The notes under the pieces were generated by a model. The model worked only from the letters and a program-made list of their open reading frames with translations, was not told the origin of the DNA and searched no databases. This document shows positions 23,614-31,759 of a DNA stretch of 45,370 nucleotides, piece by piece (within the stretch, counting starts at the first letter, position 1; each line of letters starts with the position of its first letter). The translations under genes were made by a program, and so were the position numbers. Source of the stretch: Actinomycetota bacterium (GTDB lineage: Bacteria > Actinomycetota > Actinomycetes > Nanopelagicales > Nanopelagicaceae); assembly GCA_947372165.1 (NCBI GenBank), contig CANBSP010000010.1:1-45370 (forward strand). Direction: 5' to 3'.

Positions 23614-24630
23614 ATGAAAGCAGGAGAGATGAAGAGAATCCTTTCAATAACGACAGCGGTTGCAGTTGCAACACTTGGTGTAGTCATTGCACCACAAGCA
23701 CACGCCGCAACAATGGTCCAGGGCGGTCCATACACTGGGATCTCATCTGACACTACGACGAAGATTCATTTATCTTTTACAAATTATCCAACGACCCACG
23801 GAATCTATGTTCTTGAGGCTGTAAAGCCTGCTACTGGACAACGTCCAATGACGACTAATGCTGCAACCCAACTTTGGTTATCTTCGGATACCTCAGGTGG
23901 AGCCGCATCGATTAAGGGCGATGTTGTACTCGTTGTTGATAATGGTCACTCATGGGGCGCAGATTGCCTCCACCAAGAATGTGGCATCTTCATTCGCCTA
24001 GATCACACTGCGACAGCAGATACTTCAGAAGATCAATTTATTCCACTTACTTTTGCAGCAAGCGCCGGAACGGGTAGCACCACACCAACACCTGCGTCTG
24101 GTGCAGGAACGGGGCTAGGCCCAGATCTCCTTACCGTGACAGCAAACGGCAAGGTTTTAGCTCAAAATGTGCCTGGAACAATCTCTTATCGCACGCCTCT
24201 CACCTTCGTCGTGACCACTGGTTCCGGTGTGAAGGCGACCCTCAAGTCATACACACCAGATCTTTGCCCAGTAACCGGCAATGTCGTTGATGCGCTCAAG
24301 GGAACTGGCGCCTGCGATATCGCAATCACATCTGCAGGTGATGCCACACATGGCCCAATTACTGCTCACTTCCCCTTGATAGTCTCACCAGGAGTCCAGA
24401 GCATCAAAATAACCTCTGCTTCACTGAAGATAGGGAAGAGTGCAACTCTCTCTGCGTTAACCGGATTCGGTGAGAAAGTTACATACAAGAGCGCATCAAA
24501 GAGTTGTTCAGTAAAGGGATCAGCTGTGAAGGCACTTGCTGTCGGAACATGTTCTGTGACTGCAACTGCTGCTGGAACTGCGAACTACGCAGCGCTGAGC
24601 ACGAGTGTTGTCGTAACTGTGAAGAAGTAA
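23614..24630 (+). CDS. secreted protein sharing a domain with its upstream neighbour
   Basis: This 338-residue exported protein has a signal peptide ending near PQAHAA. Residues from about 35 to 150 repeat the domain of the preceding protein, with GIYVLEAV, LWLSSD and the motif DC-x4-C-G-I-F-x-R-x-DHT followed by FIPLTF. A Thr/Pro/Gly linker (about 150-170) leads to a C-terminal half with two Ig-like or bacterial-type repeats (TVTANGKVLAQNVPGTISY; SCSVKGSAVKALAVGTCSV). It lies 16 bases after its neighbour and is probably cotranscribed. ATG 23629 is an alternative start; an AGGAG precedes it too closely to decide. Confidence 0.75.
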   Translation: MKAGEMKRILSITTAVAVATLGVVIAPQAHAATMVQGGPYTGISSDTTTKIHLSFTNYPTTHGIYVLEAVKPATGQRPMTTNAATQLWLSSDTSGGAASIKGDVVLVVDNGHSWGADCLHQECGIFIRLDHTATADTSEDQFIPLTFAASAGTGSTTPTPASGAGTGLGPDLLTVTANGKVLAQNVPGTISYRTPLTFVVTTGSGVKATLKSYTPDLCPVTGNVVDALKGTGACDIAITSAGDATHGPITAHFPLIVSPGVQSIKITSASLKIGKSATLSALTGFGEKVTYKSASKSCSVKGSAVKALAVGTCSVTATAAGTANYAALSTSVVVTVKK

Positions 24631-24644
24631 GTTTTACACTTCTT
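24622..24644. terminator. A+T-rich hairpin over convergent gene ends
   Basis: AAGAAGT (24622-24628) pairs perfectly with ACTTCTT (24638-24644) around a nine-base loop containing TTTT. It overlaps both stop codons (24628-24630 plus, 24643-24645 minus) and could terminate both genes; the stem is weak. Confidence 0.4.
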
Positions 24645-25224
24645 AATCGAGGGCTCGGAGTCCAGCAAGTGCAAATTTAGTTGCACTCTGGATTTCGAGC
24701 TCTGCTTCATTTCCGGCATCAATGCGGACAGATGCAGCATCAGTAACACTTTGCAAGAATGCAGCAGCAGCCATTGGATCTGGGACACCCGTCTCAATGA
24801 GTGCTTTACGAAGCGGCGCCAACATTTTGCGGTGGCCAACTGCGATCTCTTCTTTACGATAATCCGGGGCATCAATCGTATTGAGCGATTTCACCAACAT
24901 ATGGCGACCATCGGCTACATAACGAAGGCCTTCTTCAATCCAGGCTGCGATTTGATCAAAGGGATCAGTGACATCCTTAATGGCAGTAGCAAGACGATCG
25001 GTGTAATAGTCGAGCTCTTCGAGAACGAGATCGGCGACGAGATCAGCCGAACTCTCAAAATATTCATAGACTGAAGATCGGGCCAATCCAGCCTTTGCAG
25101 CAACAGCTGCGACTGTAATCGCTGACGCGCCTTCGGCCATAGCGAGTTCAAGCGCTGCGCCCATTAATTGCTGACGGCGGAGTTCGCGGTGAGCAATGAG
25201 TGTGGGAGCGGCGATCTTTGGCAC
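24643..25224 (-). CDS. TetR-family transcriptional regulator
   Basis: This one-domain repressor of 193 residues has an N-terminal helix-turn-helix (about residues 17-60: LMGAALELAMAEGASAITV, AAKAGLARSSVYEYFES), typical of TetR proteins. The C-terminal ligand domain is helical and not assigned. The start is GTG 25222-25224, with GATAAT ending six bases before it, so an internal leaderless promoter is possible. It follows the YdcZ-like gene by seven bases and probably regulates that transporter or the operon; the ligand is unknown. Confidence 0.88.
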   Translation of the reverse strand: MPKIAAPTLIAHRELRRQQLMGAALELAMAEGASAITVAAVAAKAGLARSSVYEYFESSADLVADLVLEELDYYTDRLATAIKDVTDPFDQIAAWIEEGLRYVADGRHMLVKSLNTIDAPDYRKEEIAVGHRKMLAPLRKALIETGVPDPMAAAAFLQSVTDAASVRIDAGNEAELEIQSATKFALAGLRALD

Positions 25225-25231
25225 GGGCTAA

Positions 25232-26152
25232 TTATCGCTTTCGGGACTCAAAATAGCGACCCAAGAGGATCGCAGCGATCGTCATCAAGACTCCGGTTAC
25301 GAGATAGCTGCTGACCGAGGTGTTCGCTGCTGGTGCGAGCCAGTCGAGCAAGAGCGCACCAATCAACTGGCCTGTGACGCTGGTGAGGACGAAGTTTAAG
25401 ATTCCCATCTGCTTCACAGTGAATGCAGAGACTGAGATGAAGATGACTCCAATCGGCCCACCGATATAGAGCCAGGGGCTGGATGGTAGATGGCCGATGC
25501 TGCCACCGTTACTGAGATTAATTGTGAGCGCGACTACGAGAACAACTGAGCCCATGACAAAGTTGAGAAATGCAGTTGCCAGTGGTCTTGTAGCAACAAC
25601 ATTGACGCGACCATTGATCGCTTGTTGGAACGAGATCACAACACCCACCACTAATGTCAGAGCGATTGCGAAGATTGAGATTGTTGCATTAGAGAGATCG
25701 GGATAGACCGCAATTGTCACAGCGAAGAGCGTCATGATCGCCGCGAATATTCGTGGGACAGTGATCTGCTTCTTTCCTGCAGGACTGATGCCAAATTTAT
25801 CAACGAGAAGAGATGCGACAGTCTGACCACCCACTGTTGCGATGGTGAAGATGGCTACGCCCAATTTAGGGACGGTGATGGATTGAGTCGCGACAAAGAA
25901 GCCACCGCCCATTCCGCCTATGATCTCCCACTTGCGAAGCCGTCCTGATTGCACAGCCTTCCAAATATTATGAAGTCCAATACGTTCATTCTTAATACCA
26001 AAACAGAGAATGAGAAGAACTATCCAACCAGTGCCAAAGGAGATAAGAGCTGCTGCGATACCGTTATGAATCTCTTTCGACAACTGGCCATTGAGGCGAG
26101 ATTGAATTGCAGTGAGAGCTCCGACAAATATTGCTAATGCTGGATAGAGCAT
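25232..26152 (-). CDS. DMT-superfamily transporter, tandem YdcZ (DUF606) domains
   Basis: The product is a polytopic membrane protein of 306 residues with about ten helices. The two halves begin alike: FVGALTAIQSRLNGQLSKEI in the first and VVGVVISFQQAINGRVNVVA in the second, the repeated Q-x-x-x-N-G element of YdcZ/DUF606 proteins. Bacterial YdcZ proteins often come as one-domain pairs of about 150 residues; here they are fused. The substrate is unknown. Its ATG shares one base with the LCP gene stop (TAATG), and the TetR gene follows directly. Confidence 0.85.
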   Translation of the reverse strand: MLYPALAIFVGALTAIQSRLNGQLSKEIHNGIAAALISFGTGWIVLLILCFGIKNERIGLHNIWKAVQSGRLRKWEIIGGMGGGFFVATQSITVPKLGVAIFTIATVGGQTVASLLVDKFGISPAGKKQITVPRIFAAIMTLFAVTIAVYPDLSNATISIFAIALTLVVGVVISFQQAINGRVNVVATRPLATAFLNFVMGSVVLVVALTINLSNGGSIGHLPSSPWLYIGGPIGVIFISVSAFTVKQMGILNFVLTSVTGQLIGALLLDWLAPAANTSVSSYLVTGVLMTIAAILLGRYFESRKR

Positions 26153-27300
26153 TAGTTAACGCACGGAATCTTTGATCCATCGACGCTTGAGCCATTAGCC
26201 AAGTGACCATAATTGATCTTGGCTGGCTTGGTCGATTTGCTGGTTGATGGCGAAGCAGATGGTGATGCAGTCACCTTCGGTGGATAGAAGAGATCGTGAG
26301 TAAATTTACGAACAGTCGGAAGATCAATCTTGTTGACCGATTGGCCATTGATCATCGCATAACCCTCGATCGGCAGCGTATGGAAGGTGATATTTCCACC
26401 GGTGAGCGCCTTCGCCTGCGGCAAGAAGCCGAGGACATCCCAACCAGAGTCGATCACGACATCCTTCTTCGCGACGTTCAAGAGCGCAGAGACCTTGCTG
26501 AGATCGCCAAAGATTCCTTGGCTTCTGAACTTTGTGATGACGCCGGTGATAAAGGCTTGTTGGCGGTGGGTTCGATCGAGGTCGCCATTTGGCAGACCGT
26601 GACGCTGGCGAACAAATTTAAGGGCATCGACACCAGAGATTGTTTGAAGCCCAGCTGGGAATACCGCACCAGAATATTGTGAGTCGTTCACAGCGTGATT
26701 GAGACAGACTTGGATGCCGCCGACAGCATTAGCAAGGTCGTAGAAGCCGACGAGGTTCACTTCAGCGAAGTGATCGATCGGTACTTGTAAGAGCGCAGAG
26801 ATAGTCTTAATCGTCGCGGTACGACCAGCTTCGCGTGAAAGTGATTCAAGTTCTGGATTCTTCACACCTTGCTTATAGAGGGCAGATTCCGACATATATT
26901 TTGCATAGCCGTAAGCTTCTTTAATCTTCTTCGACCGCTGTCCTGGGACATCAACATAATCATCGCGCGGGATAGAGATCGCGACTGCTTTCTTGCCGTT
27001 CGCTGGGATATGGATCAAGATCATGGTGTTGGTGTTATATCCACCAACCGAACTACTCGATCCAACGTGCATGAAATCTAGAAGTTTGCGCGGTAAGTTC
27101 GAACCATCATTTGCCCGGCGAGAGTCCAAGCCCAGAAGCAAGATATTGGTATCGCCACCACCTGATTGGGCAGCGCCCTTGAGCGCGTGCGATCTAGGAA
27201 TTGCAGAACCAGCGGTCTTCGCAAATAAACCGAATACGACCGATAGGAGAACGACACCGATCGATAATCCGGCGAAAATCTTTGAAGGCTGTGCACGCAT
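26152..27300 (-). CDS. LytR-CpsA-Psr (LCP) family cell-wall glycan ligase
   Basis: LCP enzymes transfer undecaprenyl-linked glycans to peptidoglycan outside the membrane. The protein has 382 residues. An N-terminal membrane anchor (about residues 10-30) is followed by the LCP domain: LLGLDSRR, MILIHIPANGKKAVAISIPRDDYV, GFYDLANAVGGIQVCL, and FVRQRHGLPNGDLDRTHRQQ with the lipid-binding Arg residues. The C-terminus is a Ser/Thr/Pro/Lys linker with a final CVN. It could attach the polysaccharide built by the 1-9118 locus, though it is not adjacent to it. It is first in an operon with the YdcZ and TetR genes. Confidence 0.93.
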   Translation of the reverse strand: MRAQPSKIFAGLSIGVVLLSVVFGLFAKTAGSAIPRSHALKGAAQSGGGDTNILLLGLDSRRANDGSNLPRKLLDFMHVGSSSSVGGYNTNTMILIHIPANGKKAVAISIPRDDYVDVPGQRSKKIKEAYGYAKYMSESALYKQGVKNPELESLSREAGRTATIKTISALLQVPIDHFAEVNLVGFYDLANAVGGIQVCLNHAVNDSQYSGAVFPAGLQTISGVDALKFVRQRHGLPNGDLDRTHRQQAFITGVITKFRSQGIFGDLSKVSALLNVAKKDVVIDSGWDVLGFLPQAKALTGGNITFHTLPIEGYAMINGQSVNKIDLPTVRKFTHDLFYPPKVTASPSASPSTSKSTKPAKINYGHLANGSSVDGSKIPCVN

Positions 27301-27307
27301 TTGAGCA

Positions 27308-27313
27308 ATTGTA
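27308..27313 (-). promoter_or_regulatory. -10 element of the LCP gene (leaderless)
   Basis: TACAAT on the minus strand, seven bases, then the LCP ATG at 27298-27300. Confidence 0.55.
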
Positions 27314-27379
27314 GTGGGTGGGCAAGAACTGCCAGCCCATAAGGCGACGTGGAAGCCTGAGAATTGCAGGAAAGCGACG

Positions 27380-27385
27380 TAAAAT
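27380..27385 (+). promoter_or_regulatory. -10 element of the small membrane-protein operon (leaderless)
   Basis: TAAAAT, seven bases, then ATG 27393. This picks 27393 over the in-frame ATG 27387, only one base away from the hexamer, and over the upstream ATG 27318. Confidence 0.55.
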
Positions 27386-27392
27386 CATGGTT

Positions 27393-27776
27393 ATGAGCAG
27401 AGTCGATGATTTCAATAGAAAGCTTGCTGCGAAGATCACCAGCGGGGTTTCCACGATGTGGTGTGCTTATCTCTTTGCTGCGATCGCACTGATCTCGCTA
27501 CCAGCAGCAATTAATAGCCATAACCTGATCACTATTGTTGGGTGGATCGCCCAGACCTTCCTCCAACTGGTTTTGCTCTCCATCATCATGGTGGGCCAGA
27601 ACGTTGCATCTGCTTCTGTCGAACAGAAGATCAACGAGACACACGAAGCCTCTCTTGGTGAATTTGAACTCGCGAAAGAGGCACGGGTATTGGCTAAGTT
27701 AGAGCTCACCGAACTTAAGGCGATTGCAGCCGATATCCACCGCGTCCTAAGGGATATTGAAGGTCGCGATAAGTGA
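27393..27776 (+). CDS. small membrane protein, DUF1003-like or low-affinity iron permease-like
   Basis: The product is 127 residues with two hydrophobic helices (about residues 22-41, MWCAYLFAAIALISLP; and 48-70, TIVGWIAQTFLQLVLLSIIM) and a charged, probably coiled-coil C-terminus (ELAKEARVLAKLELTELK). The layout and the sequence KITSGVSTMWCAYL plus VGQNVAS recall DUF1003 proteins; the PF04120 low-affinity iron permease family is a second possibility. Function is unknown. The start was chosen from the -10 spacing. Its TGA overlaps the GTG of the following MFS gene (GTGA). Confidence 0.65.
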   Translation: MSRVDDFNRKLAAKITSGVSTMWCAYLFAAIALISLPAAINSHNLITIVGWIAQTFLQLVLLSIIMVGQNVASASVEQKINETHEASLGEFELAKEARVLAKLELTELKAIAADIHRVLRDIEGRDK

Positions 27777-29005
27777 ATTCAGCGCGCGCGATTCTCTCGC
27801 GTCGCAACTTTCAAAGGTTCCTTGCGGCACGGTTAATCTCTAACTTCGGAAATGGCATGGGCACGATCGCCCTGGCTTTCGGTATCTTGCATATGCGAGG
27901 TGGCACTGCGACCGAACTCGGCCTTGTTGTGGGTTCGACATCACTCACCTTTCTTATTCTCAGCCCATTTGGTGGGGTAATCGCCGATCGTTATGGCCGA
28001 ATCCGTATGGCGGCTATTACCGATACGTGGGGCGGAATTGTGCTTCTCGTGCAGGCGATCTGGTTCACTACCGGCCACGTTCCGTTCTGGTTCTTACTCT
28101 TTGCTCAGGTGAACTTCGGTGCGATGTGGGCCATCTTCTGGCCGGCGCTCACCGGTGTGGTTCCGGTTCTGGTTGAAGAAGAGCAGTTAATGACTGCCAA
28201 TGCCTTAACGCAGATGACCTCTAATCTGATGTTGATCTTGGGATCATCGGTAGGTGGCTGGATTATCGCGACTCAAGGAAGTTCGACGGCGCTGATCATT
28301 GATTCAACAACCTTCATCATCTCTGGCCTCACGGTATTGACGCTGCGACATCTCACTATCGCCCCCGAACCGACTGAGAACACCATGATCGATGACCTCT
28401 TGCATGGCTGGAAGGTCTTCCTATCCTTCCGCTGGATTGTGGTTGTGGTTGTTGGATTCTCATCGGTCATCATGTGTTGGTCCGCAGTTGATTCCGTGCT
28501 TGGACCGCTGCTCTCCTTGAAGAAATTCCACGGCGCATCTTCGTGGGCAACAATCGTTGCTGTTGAGTTCTTTGGGTACCTTGCCGGATCGCTCATCGCC
28601 ATCAAGATTCGACCTAAATATCCAATGCGCTTCTTACTTCTTGGCACCTATGCAATTTGTGGTTATTTTGTCGCGCTGGCTTTTAGCAACTCAGTCTGGA
28701 TTATTGCGATCTTCGCCTTCTTCTTCGGTGTGAACTTCGATCTTTGGGGAGCCATTTGGAGCACTGCGCTTCAACGTGAAGTACCGAAAGAATCCCTCTC
28801 GCGTGTCTCAGCTTTTGATGGCATGGGCAGTCTTATGACTCGGCCAATCGGAGTTGCCTTGGCCGCACCACTTGCCAGCGCAATTGGTCTACGAAGTACT
28901 TTCCTCTGGATGGCCGCTCTCTGTGCGATTGTCACTACTGTGATGCTCGCCTTCCCAGTAGTCTGGAAGATGCAGATGAGCGAAAGAGGTTCCGATGTTT
29001 CATGA
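27773..29005 (+). CDS. MFS transporter
   Basis: This 12-helix major-facilitator protein of 410 residues has GGVIADRYGRIRMA as the loop 2-3 motif. It resembles the MFS_3 group of exporters (EntS and macrolide-efflux types): FQRFLAARLISNFGNGMGTIALAFG at the N-terminus, then PALTGVVPVLVEEEQLMTANAL. Family alone points to drug or metabolite efflux. Position in an operon with a GH13 glucosidase makes a saccharide-related role possible. It is translationally coupled at both ends: GTGA with the upstream gene, and an 11-base overlap with the downstream one. Confidence 0.88.
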   Translation: MNSARAILSRRNFQRFLAARLISNFGNGMGTIALAFGILHMRGGTATELGLVVGSTSLTFLILSPFGGVIADRYGRIRMAAITDTWGGIVLLVQAIWFTTGHVPFWFLLFAQVNFGAMWAIFWPALTGVVPVLVEEEQLMTANALTQMTSNLMLILGSSVGGWIIATQGSSTALIIDSTTFIISGLTVLTLRHLTIAPEPTENTMIDDLLHGWKVFLSFRWIVVVVVGFSSVIMCWSAVDSVLGPLLSLKKFHGASSWATIVAVEFFGYLAGSLIAIKIRPKYPMRFLLLGTYAICGYFVALAFSNSVWIIAIFAFFFGVNFDLWGAIWSTALQREVPKESLSRVSAFDGMGSLMTRPIGVALAAPLASAIGLRSTFLWMAALCAIVTTVMLAFPVVWKMQMSERGSDVS

Positions 29006-30608
29006 AGAGTCGTGGTGGCGAGATGCTGTCATCTATCAGATCTATCCCCGATCTTTTCGTGACGCGAATGGCGATGGCGAGGGAGATCTCGCAGGTGTCA
29101 TTGAGGGGCTGCCTTATTTAGCATCGCTCGGCATTGATGCCATTTGGCTATCACCGATCTATCGTTCACCAAATAACGATGGCTTCTACGATGTCGCAGA
29201 TCCGCGCGATATCGATCCACTCTTCGGATCTCTTGCTGATGCCGAACTCCTTATTAAAGAGGCGCATGAGTGCGGACTCAAAGTTATCTTCGACATTATT
29301 CCGAACCATTTCTCATCCGATCATGCGTGGTTTAAGGCGGCACTTGCCGCAGGACCCGGATCGCCAGAACGAGCCCGCTTCCATTTCTATGATGGCCGCG
29401 GCGAAAATGGCGAGCTCCCACCCAACAACTGGAACTCACTCTTCACAGGGTCGGCCTGGACTCGCACCCCAGATGGCCAGTATTACTTGCACCTCTTTGA
29501 CTCATCTCAGCCCGACCTCAATTGGGATAACCCGGAAGTCCACGCGGATTTTGAGAAGACACTTCACTTCTGGCTCGGACGTGGCATCGATGGTTTTCGC
29601 ATCGATGTTTCCCATGGTCTAGTCAAAGAAGATATTTTGCTCGATCACCGTGATCCAGATCTGCTGACGAAGGCGCTCCGCATTGATACAAAGGATGTGA
29701 CTCAAGATCAACGCGCAGATTTACTCAGTGATATGCCATTCTTTGATCGCGACGGCGTACACGAGATTTATCGCGCTTGGCGAAAACTATTTAATGAATA
29801 TAAGAACCGCATGACTGTTGGTGAAGCTTTTGTTTATCCAACCTCTCGTCTGGCAAATTATGTCCGTCCAGATGAGCTCCACCAGATCTTTAACTTTGAT
29901 TTCTTGTTGATCGAGTGGAACGCCGAGAAGATTAAAGAAGCTGCTGCGCGAGTGATCTCTGAACTCGCAACTGTTGGCGCACCTCCGACATGGGCTCTCA
30001 ACAATCATGATTCTCCTCGATTGGTTTCAAGGCTTGGTTCGGTCGCGAAGGCAAGAGCACTTGCATTATTGACTGCAGCTCTTCCTGGTTCGTTATATAT
30101 CTATCAAGGTGAAGAACTTGGATTACCTGATGGCGAGATGCCATTGTCGGCGCGAAGAGATCCAATCGCATTAAGGTCACAAGGTGCGGATCTCGGCCGC
30201 GATGGTTGCCGGGTGCCACTCCCGTGGGATGCTGATGCAAAGAACTTCGGTTTCACATCTGGATCACCATGGTTGCCACAAATGGCGAGTTACGGTGGAT
30301 ACGCGATCGCCACCGAGGTTCGCGATTCCGAAAGCTCACTTAATTTCTATAAGAAGACACTCAAGATTCGCCGTGATCATCCAGCTTTGGGCGGCGAGGG
30401 GTCGATCACCTTCCTCGATACCAATCCAGGAATCCTTGGTTTTACACGTCTGCCGGGGTTGATCGTCTTCGCAAATACAACGGACAGTGAAGCCAGCATT
30501 CCAGTTCAGGCAGCAAGCATTATCCATGAATCCGGCTCAGGCGTCAGTTTTGCCGCCGATCTCTTGAATCTGCCAGCACACACCACAGTCTGGCTCTCAC
30601 AGAGTTAG
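28995..30608 (+). CDS. GH13 alpha-glucosidase (first copy)
   Basis: This cytosolic glycoside hydrolase of 537 residues probably releases glucose from short alpha-glucosides such as maltose, isomaltose, sucrose or trehalose-type sugars. WWRDAVIYQIYPRSFRDANG is the classic N-terminus. GFRIDVSHG places the nucleophile at Asp204, VGEAFVYP the acid/base at Glu277, and NNHDSPR the stabiliser at Asp339. GDGEGDLAG is the metal loop and DGCRVPLPW precedes the C-terminal beta domain. No signal peptide is present. The ATG has AGAGG seven bases upstream, inside the MFS gene. It is a paralogue of the gene at 31760-33463. Confidence 0.93.
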   Translation: MFHEESWWRDAVIYQIYPRSFRDANGDGEGDLAGVIEGLPYLASLGIDAIWLSPIYRSPNNDGFYDVADPRDIDPLFGSLADAELLIKEAHECGLKVIFDIIPNHFSSDHAWFKAALAAGPGSPERARFHFYDGRGENGELPPNNWNSLFTGSAWTRTPDGQYYLHLFDSSQPDLNWDNPEVHADFEKTLHFWLGRGIDGFRIDVSHGLVKEDILLDHRDPDLLTKALRIDTKDVTQDQRADLLSDMPFFDRDGVHEIYRAWRKLFNEYKNRMTVGEAFVYPTSRLANYVRPDELHQIFNFDFLLIEWNAEKIKEAAARVISELATVGAPPTWALNNHDSPRLVSRLGSVAKARALALLTAALPGSLYIYQGEELGLPDGEMPLSARRDPIALRSQGADLGRDGCRVPLPWDADAKNFGFTSGSPWLPQMASYGGYAIATEVRDSESSLNFYKKTLKIRRDHPALGGEGSITFLDTNPGILGFTRLPGLIVFANTTDSEASIPVQAASIIHESGSGVSFAADLLNLPAHTTVWLSQS

Positions 30609-30630
30609 TTTTATTTCCGCCTTTAAACTC

Positions 30631-31635
30631 TTAAAGCTTTTGGGTCGATCCCCGCACAATCAGCTTGGTTGGAAGAGTGATCTGGCGCGAGATGGTCGAA
30701 GGCTTCTTGAGCTTTTCAAGGATTTGATAAGCAGCGAGTTCGCCTAATTGTGAGACTGATTGGCGAATCGTTGTGAGATCGGCAAACTCGGACATCTCGT
30801 AATCATCAAAACCGACAACCGATATATCTTCAGGTACGCGTAGGCCATGTTTGCGAATTGAGTGGATCGCGCCGATTGCCATCTCATCTGATTCGCAGAA
30901 GACGGCAGTAGGTCGATCTTTGCGCGCAAGGAGGGTATTCATTGCATGAAGACCGGTCGCTAAGGTGAAGTCACCGATCACCTCATGGTCTGGATTGAAT
31001 TCGATGCCATTCTCTTCGAGTGCCGCGAGGTAACCATTGCGTCGATTATTAGAGACTGCAAAGTTAAAAGGATTATTGCGAGGCCCAGTGATGAGGCCGA
31101 TCTTGCGATGTCCCTGATTGATGAGGTGCTGAGTTGCAGTCTTTCCACCCGCAACGTCATCGATACTGACACTTGATTGTCCTTCGTGCGTAACACCGAT
31201 GAGTGCAAGGGGGATATCTAAATTAAGAACCGCTTGGAACTCTTCTTCCGTTGGTGGAACGCTGACGATTAAGAGAGCGACAACTCGACTCTGTTTCAGT
31301 TCAGCCTTAAAGAGCTTTTCGCGACCACGAACTTGATCGAAGTTATAGAGAAGGAGATTTAAACCAGCGCTGCGAAGTGTCTGTTCGGCACCGGCAATCG
31401 CGTGAGAGAAGTACCAACGATTGAGAAATGGTGCGATCACACCGATGGCATTGACCTTTGCTGGGACACCATCAAAATCTGGATCGAGGGCATAGGGGCC
31501 ATAGAGAAGCTCTTTCGCGGCAGCGCGAACGGCGTTCCGCGTTTCACGCTTGACGTGCGAGACATCGCGCAGCGCCCGGGAGGCAGTTGCCTCTGAGACA
31601 CCGGCGAGGTCAGCGACCTCTTTTAAGCTCGACAT
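30631..31635 (-). CDS. LacI-family transcriptional regulator
   Basis: This sugar-responsive repressor has 334 residues. The helix-turn-helix and hinge lie in the first 60 (LKEVADLAGVSEATASRALRD), followed by a periplasmic-binding-protein-like domain (IGVIAPFLNRWYFSHAIAG; ITGPRNNPFN; VVGFDDYEMSEFADLTTI). It lies between two GH13 genes and most likely controls them in response to an alpha-glucoside. GAGAGG six bases before the ATG is a good ribosome binding site, so its mRNA has a leader. A repeated CTGCAA element just upstream may be its operator. Confidence 0.94.
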   Translation of the reverse strand: MSSLKEVADLAGVSEATASRALRDVSHVKRETRNAVRAAAKELLYGPYALDPDFDGVPAKVNAIGVIAPFLNRWYFSHAIAGAEQTLRSAGLNLLLYNFDQVRGREKLFKAELKQSRVVALLIVSVPPTEEEFQAVLNLDIPLALIGVTHEGQSSVSIDDVAGGKTATQHLINQGHRKIGLITGPRNNPFNFAVSNNRRNGYLAALEENGIEFNPDHEVIGDFTLATGLHAMNTLLARKDRPTAVFCESDEMAIGAIHSIRKHGLRVPEDISVVGFDDYEMSEFADLTTIRQSVSQLGELAAYQILEKLKKPSTISRQITLPTKLIVRGSTQKL

Positions 31636-31653
31636 TCATACCTCTCAGTGAGT

Positions 31654-31669
31654 CTGCAAATACCTGCAA
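31654..31669. promoter_or_regulatory. possible LacI operator: CTGCAA repeated at 10 bp
   Basis: CTGCAA occurs at 31654-31659 and 31664-31669, one helical turn apart, between the LacI gene and the second GH13 gene. The TGCA cores also form a short symmetric arrangement with six bases between, a spacing some LacI-family operators use. Confidence 0.3.
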
Positions 31670-31747
31670 GAAACCACAAGAAGATAAAGGTACGGTAAAG
31701 ATTTCTGAAAGTGAACCCACGCTCAAATAATCGGGGGGATGAGCCTC

Positions 31748-31753
31748 TAGCAT
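31748..31753 (+). promoter_or_regulatory. -10 element of the second GH13 gene (leaderless)
   Basis: TAGCAT, six bases (cgccct), then ATG 31760. The LacI gene is divergent, 124 bp away. Confidence 0.55.
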
Positions 31754-31759
31754 CGCCCT

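Noticed and set aside
30621-30636. CTTTAA-actc-TTAAAG hairpin between the first GH13 gene and the LacI gene
   Set aside because: The stem is entirely A+T except for its ends and overlaps the LacI stop; too weak to call a terminator with confidence.
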